64,000 nt of DNA from Clostridiales bacterium FE2011 (GTDB lineage Bacteria > Bacillota > Clostridia > Christensenellales > Aristaeellaceae): contig CP069418.1 in assembly GCA_017569305.1 (NCBI GenBank), positions 62,001 to 126,000 of the forward strand. The letters are read 5' to 3'. Below, one piece after another: positions 59,794 to 64,000 of this stretch (positions are counted from its first letter, which is position 1; every line of letters starts with the position of its first letter). The translations under genes and the position numbers were made by a program. The notes below the pieces were generated by a model. It was given only the letters and a program-made list of their open reading frames with translations, was not told the origin of the DNA and searched no databases.

Positions 59794-60837
59794 TTACTCT
59801 CCCTTTGAGCTGTTTATTGTCTTTCTGCGCAGCTGGCCGCATGCGCCTTCTATGTCATCGCCCATTTCCCGTCTCCGGGTTGCTGAAATATTATTATCCT
59901 GAAGAATTTTGAGGAACCTCCTGACCTTATCCTCGGAAATCCCTTTCATATCCCTTTCCTCCACGGTGTTCAGCGGAATCAGGTTCACATGGCACTGCAT
60001 CCCCCGCAGGATGGACGCAAGTTCTTTTGCCTGCTCTTCCCCTGCATTGACACCGTCAGACAGGGCGTATTCGAAGATCACCCGTCTTCCGGTTTTCCGG
60101 ATATAATTCCTGCATGCTTCCAGGATTTCGGGAATGGACCACGTATAAGCAACCGGCATGGTCATTTTCCGGATTTCATCGTTGGGCGCATGCAGCGATA
60201 CGCAGAGTGTCACCGGTAGATTTTCCTCGGCAAGCTGGTACATCTTCGGTACGATCCCGCAGGTGGAAAGCGATACATTCCGGATACTGAGCCGTATCCC
60301 TTCTTCTTCCCGCAGAAGCCGTAGAAATCGGATGACATTATCATAGTTGTCAAGCGGTTCTCCGCTTCCCATCAGCACCACATGGCTGACCCGGATATCT
60401 TCCGGAGACAGGTAACGATTCGCGCACAGAACTTCTCCCAACATTTCTCCCGCGGTGAGATCCCTGACCCTGCCTTCCAGTGTCGAGGCACAGAATCTGC
60501 ATCCCATACGGCAGCCCACCTGTGTGGATATGCACAGACTGACGCCGTATTTATACCGCATCAGTACGCCTTCCACGCAGTTGCCGTCCTTCAGCGCGTA
60601 AAGGAACTTCACGGTACCATCCAGCGGACTTTTACGCTGCAGACGGATACTGACAGGCTGTGCAACCGCTTCCTGCTGCAGTTTTTCACGCATGGCGGCA
60701 GGCAGATTGGTCATTTCCTCAAAATCCGCTCCCTGATGGATCCACCGGAAAATCTGTTTTCCCCGGAATGCCGGGTATCCCTGGTCTTTGACCCACGCGG
60801 TTATTTCATCGCAGGTCATACCGGTCAGTTCAGTCAT
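59794..60837 (-). CDS. rlmN: Dual-specificity 23S rRNA/tRNA adenine-C2 methyltransferase
   Basis: Radical-SAM enzyme methylating C2 of A2503 in 23S rRNA and A37 in some tRNAs. The CRMGCRFC cluster motif is near residue 109; the methyl-carrying cysteine lies in the C-terminal region (near 334, GACGQL). The MGSGEPLDN motif is near 152. 347 residues. GAGGAG precedes the ATG; it overlaps rsmB by eight bases. Confidence 0.96.
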   Translation of the reverse strand: MTELTGMTCDEITAWVKDQGYPAFRGKQIFRWIHQGADFEEMTNLPAAMREKLQQEAVAQPVSIRLQRKSPLDGTVKFLYALKDGNCVEGVLMRYKYGVSLCISTQVGCRMGCRFCASTLEGRVRDLTAGEMLGEVLCANRYLSPEDIRVSHVVLMGSGEPLDNYDNVIRFLRLLREEEGIRLSIRNVSLSTCGIVPKMYQLAEENLPVTLCVSLHAPNDEIRKMTMPVAYTWSIPEILEACRNYIRKTGRRVIFEYALSDGVNAGEEQAKELASILRGMQCHVNLIPLNTVEERDMKGISEDKVRRFLKILQDNNISATRRREMGDDIEGACGQLRRKTINSSKGE

Positions 60838-62185
60838 CTTTTCTCCTCATTCTGATCAGGTAGAAACCTTCCAGTCCGTCCCTGTGCTCCAGCAGCTGAA
60901 GTCCCATGCTGTACCTGCTGCGGTATTTTTCCGGCACGCTCATGGGAAGGGCTGCCTTTTCAAACTCCGGATGTCTTTCCAGAAAACGTTCCGCCTGATG
61001 CTCGTTCTCGTCCTTCAGGATGGAACAAGTGGAATACACCAGCGTTCCGCCTGGTTTCACATAAGCGGAAACTGTATCCAGCAGCCGTTCCTGCAGTTCT
61101 GTCAGCTCTTTTACGCTTTCTTCCGTTACCCGCAGTTTCAGGTCCGGTTTCTGGGCCATGAATCCCAGTCCGGAACATGGTGCGTCAAGCAATACTGCAT
61201 CCATTGTGCCTGTCAGATCTTCCCGAAGCCGGCATGCATCCCGCACCATGGGACGGATATTCTCAAGCCCCAGCCTTCTGGCCTGAGCTTCAATCAGCGC
61301 AACCCTGTGTTCATGTATATCCCAGGCCTGAATCCTTCCGGTACCGCCCATCAGTTCGGCAAGATAGCATGTTTTTCCGCCCGGTGCGGCACAGCAGTCA
61401 AGGATCTGCTGTCCCCGCTTCACTCCCAAGGCAAGGCAGGCAAGCATGCTTCCGCCGCTCTGGATGGAATAATTACCCGCCAGATAATCCGCATCCCGCG
61501 ATATATCCATCGCTCCGGTAATTTTCCACGCATGAGGCAGTTCTGTTTTCTCTTTCTTCCAGATTTTTTTGCCCAGCAGTTTCTCAAATTCGGCATCATC
61601 CAGCCGGGTAAGATTCGGACGCAGCGTCCATCCTTCTTCCGGATTGCGGTATGAAAGAATTGATTCTGCTTCCTCTCCGTAATCAGTTTTCAGCCTTTTC
61701 CAGATCCACTCCGGAACGCTGTAACGGATCGAAGCGGCTTTATCCGGTTCCTTTTCTGCGTCAGGCATCACAAGTTCGTCTTTTTTCCGGATCAGATTTC
61801 TCAGGATGCCGTTACAGACCCCTTTCAGTCCGGGCATGCCCAGTTCTGCGCACAGCTGTACACAGAGATTGGTTGCAGCGCTCTCCGGAATCCGGTCTTC
61901 CAGCAGGATCTGACATGCGCCGAGACGCAGAATATTGATCAGCTTGATGTCCGTATCCGGTTTCGCCATCACCTGTGCCAGAGCCCAGTCCAGATAGATC
62001 AGATGATCCAGCGTGTCATATACGAGCCTGGATACAAGTCTGCGGTCTGCGTTTCCGAGCCCGCATCCTTTCAGTTCCGCGTCCAGAGCCAATGCGGCGT
62101 AAGCGCCGTCTTCCGTCACTTTCCGGATAACCTTCAGTGCGATCCTTCTGGCTGCCAGCCCTTCCATGGTTCTCTGTTCCTTCAT
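60830..62185 (-). CDS. rsmB: 16S rRNA (cytosine-967-C5)-methyltransferase
   Basis: m5C methyltransferase for C967 of 16S rRNA. N-terminal NusB-like RNA-binding domain (1-140), SAM loop DCCAAPGGKT near residue 255, catalytic cysteine pair in DAPCSGLG near 325 and YSTCS near 388. 451 residues. Its ATG overlaps the fmt TGA; GAGG is seven bases upstream. Order fmt-rsmB-rlmN is a conserved Bacillota block. Confidence 0.95.
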   Translation of the reverse strand: MKEQRTMEGLAARRIALKVIRKVTEDGAYAALALDAELKGCGLGNADRRLVSRLVYDTLDHLIYLDWALAQVMAKPDTDIKLINILRLGACQILLEDRIPESAATNLCVQLCAELGMPGLKGVCNGILRNLIRKKDELVMPDAEKEPDKAASIRYSVPEWIWKRLKTDYGEEAESILSYRNPEEGWTLRPNLTRLDDAEFEKLLGKKIWKKEKTELPHAWKITGAMDISRDADYLAGNYSIQSGGSMLACLALGVKRGQQILDCCAAPGGKTCYLAELMGGTGRIQAWDIHEHRVALIEAQARRLGLENIRPMVRDACRLREDLTGTMDAVLLDAPCSGLGFMAQKPDLKLRVTEESVKELTELQERLLDTVSAYVKPGGTLVYSTCSILKDENEHQAERFLERHPEFEKAALPMSVPEKYRSRYSMGLQLLEHRDGLEGFYLIRMRRKDD

Positions 62186-63117
62186 TGCATATCCTCTTTC
62201 AGATTTGTCCCCTCCGGAATGCCGTGACCCCGCAGGTAGTCTTCAGCTCTCATGCGCTTTCCGCCGGGTGCCTGCACTTCCAGGATTCTTACAGCTCCCT
62301 GTCCACAGGCAATGATCAGCCCGTTTTTCGGATCCGCTTTGATCACTGTACCGGCTTCACCGGCTCCTTCACAGTTCACAGCCCGGAGCAGTTTCAGCCT
62401 TTCTCCCTGAACCGGTACGCTGACACAGGGCCAGGGGTTCAGTCCGTTTATTCTTCCGCGGACCAGATTGTGATCCTCTGCAAAATCGGCAATCCCCATC
62501 GTCTTTTCCAGCATGGGATCGTAGGTCATCTCTTCATGCTTCTGTGGATATCTTACCAGTGTCCCTGCCTCCAGCTGGCGAACTGTGCGGATCAGAAGAT
62601 CCGCTCCGATCCGGCTCAGCCGTTCTGTCAGCTCCCCGCAGGTTTCACTCTCTCCGATCTCTGTGTTTTCCTGAAGCAGCATATCGCCTGTGTCGATCCC
62701 GGCATCCATGAACATGGTCGTCACTCCTGCCAGCCGTTCACCGTTCATGATGGCATAGGCAATCGGTGCAGCTCCCCGATGTTTCGGGAGCAGGGACGCA
62801 TGTACGTTGATATTGCCAAGGGGCGGAATATCCAGTATTTCCTGGCTCAGGATCTGGCCGAATGCCGCTGTCACGCAGAGATCAGGCTTCAGGTTCTTCA
62901 GATCATCCACACCTGTTTTCCGGATCCGTTCAGGCTGAAATACGGGAATACCCGCTTCTTCAGCCGCAATCTTTACAGGACCCGGAACCATCTTTTTGCC
63001 GCGTCCCTTCGGGCGGTCTGGCTGTGTAAACACGCCGGCAATCTCATATCCTTCCCGGATCAGAGCCTTCAGCGGCTCCACAGCAAACTCCGGCGTACCC
63101 ATAAAAACAATTCTCAC
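62182..63117 (-). CDS. fmt: Methionyl-tRNA formyltransferase
   Basis: Formylates initiator Met-tRNA with 10-formyl-THF. Start MRIVFMGTPEFAV; folate site with NVHASLLPKHRGAAPI near residue 106 (Asn, His); the DTGDML motif with Asp near 144. C-terminal tRNA-binding domain. 311 residues. ATGA overlaps on both sides couple it to def and rsmB. Confidence 0.97.
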   Translation of the reverse strand: MRIVFMGTPEFAVEPLKALIREGYEIAGVFTQPDRPKGRGKKMVPGPVKIAAEEAGIPVFQPERIRKTGVDDLKNLKPDLCVTAAFGQILSQEILDIPPLGNINVHASLLPKHRGAAPIAYAIMNGERLAGVTTMFMDAGIDTGDMLLQENTEIGESETCGELTERLSRIGADLLIRTVRQLEAGTLVRYPQKHEEMTYDPMLEKTMGIADFAEDHNLVRGRINGLNPWPCVSVPVQGERLKLLRAVNCEGAGEAGTVIKADPKNGLIIACGQGAVRILEVQAPGGKRMRAEDYLRGHGIPEGTNLKEDMQ

Positions 63118-63614
63118 TGTTCGCCATCCTCCGGAATATGTCCCTGAATCTCCTCTTCTGTCAGTTCCCTGTCCATGACGTCAATGTAAAGCGTTCCGTC
63201 CAGGTGATCGAGTTCATGGCAGATTGCCCTTGCCTCAAATCCCTCGGTTTCCAGTTCATAGCTGTCGCCGTTTTTGTCCTGGAACCTGGCTTTGATCTTC
63301 ATCGGACGGGTCACAACACCCTGTCTTCCGGGTACGCTCAGGCAGCCTTCCCGGCCCGTCTGCTCGCCTTCCCGCTCAATGATTTCAGGATTGACCATTT
63401 CCAGCAGGCCGCTGTGGTCTTCTGTAACGTCCACCACGGCAATCCTGCGCAGGATACCCACCTGCGGAGCAGCAAGGCCGACGCCTTCGGCCTTGTACAT
63501 CGTGTCAGCCATATCCTTCAGGAGCGTCGCAAGCCGTTTGTCAAATTTCTCCTGCGGCTTGCAATGCTTTCTCAGTGCGTCATCCCCCAGGGTAACAATT
63601 TTCCGAATCGCCAT
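63114..63614 (-). CDS. def: Peptide deformylase
   Basis: Removes the formyl group from nascent proteins, the counterpart of Fmt. Three signature motifs: GVGLAAPQVG near residue 41, EGCLSVPG near 91 and the metal-binding HELDH (in ICHELDHLDG) near 134. 166 residues. It follows priA with a 67-base gap, the longest in this block. Confidence 0.97.
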   Translation of the reverse strand: MAIRKIVTLGDDALRKHCKPQEKFDKRLATLLKDMADTMYKAEGVGLAAPQVGILRRIAVVDVTEDHSGLLEMVNPEIIEREGEQTGREGCLSVPGRQGVVTRPMKIKARFQDKNGDSYELETEGFEARAICHELDHLDGTLYIDVMDRELTEEEIQGHIPEDGEQ

Positions 63615-63681
63615 TTTCTCTCTGCCTTTCCTAAAATGCTTTTTCTGTAAACTGAACGTTTTTACGCCTGTTATTCTTTCC

Positions 63682-64000
63682 TCACATCATGGTTGTCGGA
63701 TTTACCTCAAACCAGACTTCAGCGTTTTCATATTCTTCCCTTGACAGTTCATTCATTGCCGCGATCATCTCATCAGCTTCCCGGCTGACAAGAAGCTTCA
63801 TCAGTACGTGTCTGCGGTTTTTCCCGCGCAGCACTTTGACGCTCGGGGCGTCGTTTGAAATCAGCAGCAGCTTCTTCTGCCATTCCGGATGTCCTTCCAG
63901 CAGTTTCCGTGTCTCCTGTTCAATCCGGTTTGCCGCAGCTGACGCGGCTTGTTCGGAAACACTTTCCGTAAGGAATCTGACAAGCAGCGTAAACGGCGGA
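63682..64000 (-). CDS. priA: Primosomal protein N' (C-terminal fragment, cut by window edge)
   Basis: The last 105 codons of a minus-strand gene entering from the right edge. The ending VWFEVNPTTMM and the preceding stretch KVLRGKNRRHVLMKLLV are typical of the extreme C-terminus of PriA, the replication-restart helicase. The position before def, fmt and rsmB matches the priA-def-fmt order of many Bacillota. The catalytic domains are outside the window, so the call rests on the C-terminal pattern and synteny. Confidence 0.85.
   Translation of the reverse strand, partial: PPFTLLVRFLTESVSEQAASAAANRIEQETRKLLEGHPEWQKKLLLISNDAPSVKVLRGKNRRHVLMKLLVSREADEMIAAMNELSREEYENAEVWFEVNPTTMM

Noticed and set aside
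1..64000. Mobile elements, prophage, CRISPR arrays and defence genes
   Set aside because: No transposase, integrase, direct-repeat array, Cas or restriction genes recognised; gene content and composition look uniformly chromosomal.

Overview
The window is a block of chromosomal core genes from an anaerobic Gram-positive bacterium, most likely Bacillota, class Clostridia. I judge this from a type III glutamine synthetase (GlnN), endonuclease-type MutL without MutH, ScpA/ScpB, PrkC with PASTA repeats, YlbF, YerC, a clostripain-type peptidase, several radical-SAM enzymes, strong AGGAGG-type ribosome binding sites and moderate GC content (roughly half, judged by eye). Genus cannot be resolved by reading alone. 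I see no phage, insertion sequence, CRISPR array or rRNA operon. The one RNA gene found is tRNA-Leu(TAA). Coding density is very high; the largest gene-free gaps are about 256 bp (47979-48234), 205 bp (42041-42245) and 161 bp (8963-9123). These three hold promoters; none exceeds 300 bp.

Layout, left to right. 1-474: nadK (cut by the window edge), with an rluA-type gene on the other strand (592-1242) placed between it and tlyA. 1237-8962 (minus): a tight run reading pfkB kinase, GNAT, alpha/beta hydrolase, membrane-fused MurF-like ligase, ddl, dxs, tlyA, combining peptidoglycan D-Ala-D-Ala supply with isoprenoid synthesis and rRNA methylation. 9124-12706 (plus): a flavoprotein/flavoprotein/DUF1667 trio resembling anaerobic glycerol-3-phosphate oxidation genes, then yajC with its own promoter. 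12757-20057 (minus): a split transketolase from a consensus promoter, a terminator, then a lipid kinase, two unknown genes, cysS, a ComEA-like helix-hairpin-helix protein and dnaX.

20138-42040 (minus): a colinear run of about 22 kb and 16 genes, from yerC to a methionine-gamma-lyase-family gene. It covers helicase PcrA, ligase LigA, an M50 peptidase, ScpA/ScpB, a large membrane-anchored clostripain with PFG repeats, a B12-type radical-SAM protein with its DUF2344 partner, RNase G, MiaB, YlbF, MutS, MutL and MiaA. 42246-44330 (plus): glnN with a good promoter. 44371-47978 (minus): an amino-sugar operon of glmM, a GlmU-like beta-helix protein, nagB and a metallo-beta-lactamase-fold hydrolase, from a perfect consensus promoter. 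48235-50577 (plus): a 780-residue coiled-coil protein built from 14-residue repeats and ending in an SH3-like domain.

50654-64000 (minus): tRNA-Leu, rsmG, ydcF, radC, an iron alcohol dehydrogenase, mnmE, and then the classic Bacillota order rpe, rsgA, prkC, stp, rlmN, rsmB, fmt, def, priA (priA cut by the edge). Nearly all genes in these runs overlap or sit within about 30 bp, so translational coupling is the dominant organisation.

I did not find an obvious new defence or mobile system. The most unusual items are the PFG-repeat clostripain, the 14-residue-repeat SH3 protein, the MurF-like ligase whose N-terminal domain is replaced by membrane helices, the single-domain GlmU-like protein between glmM and nagB, and the cysteine-tailed YlbF beside miaB.
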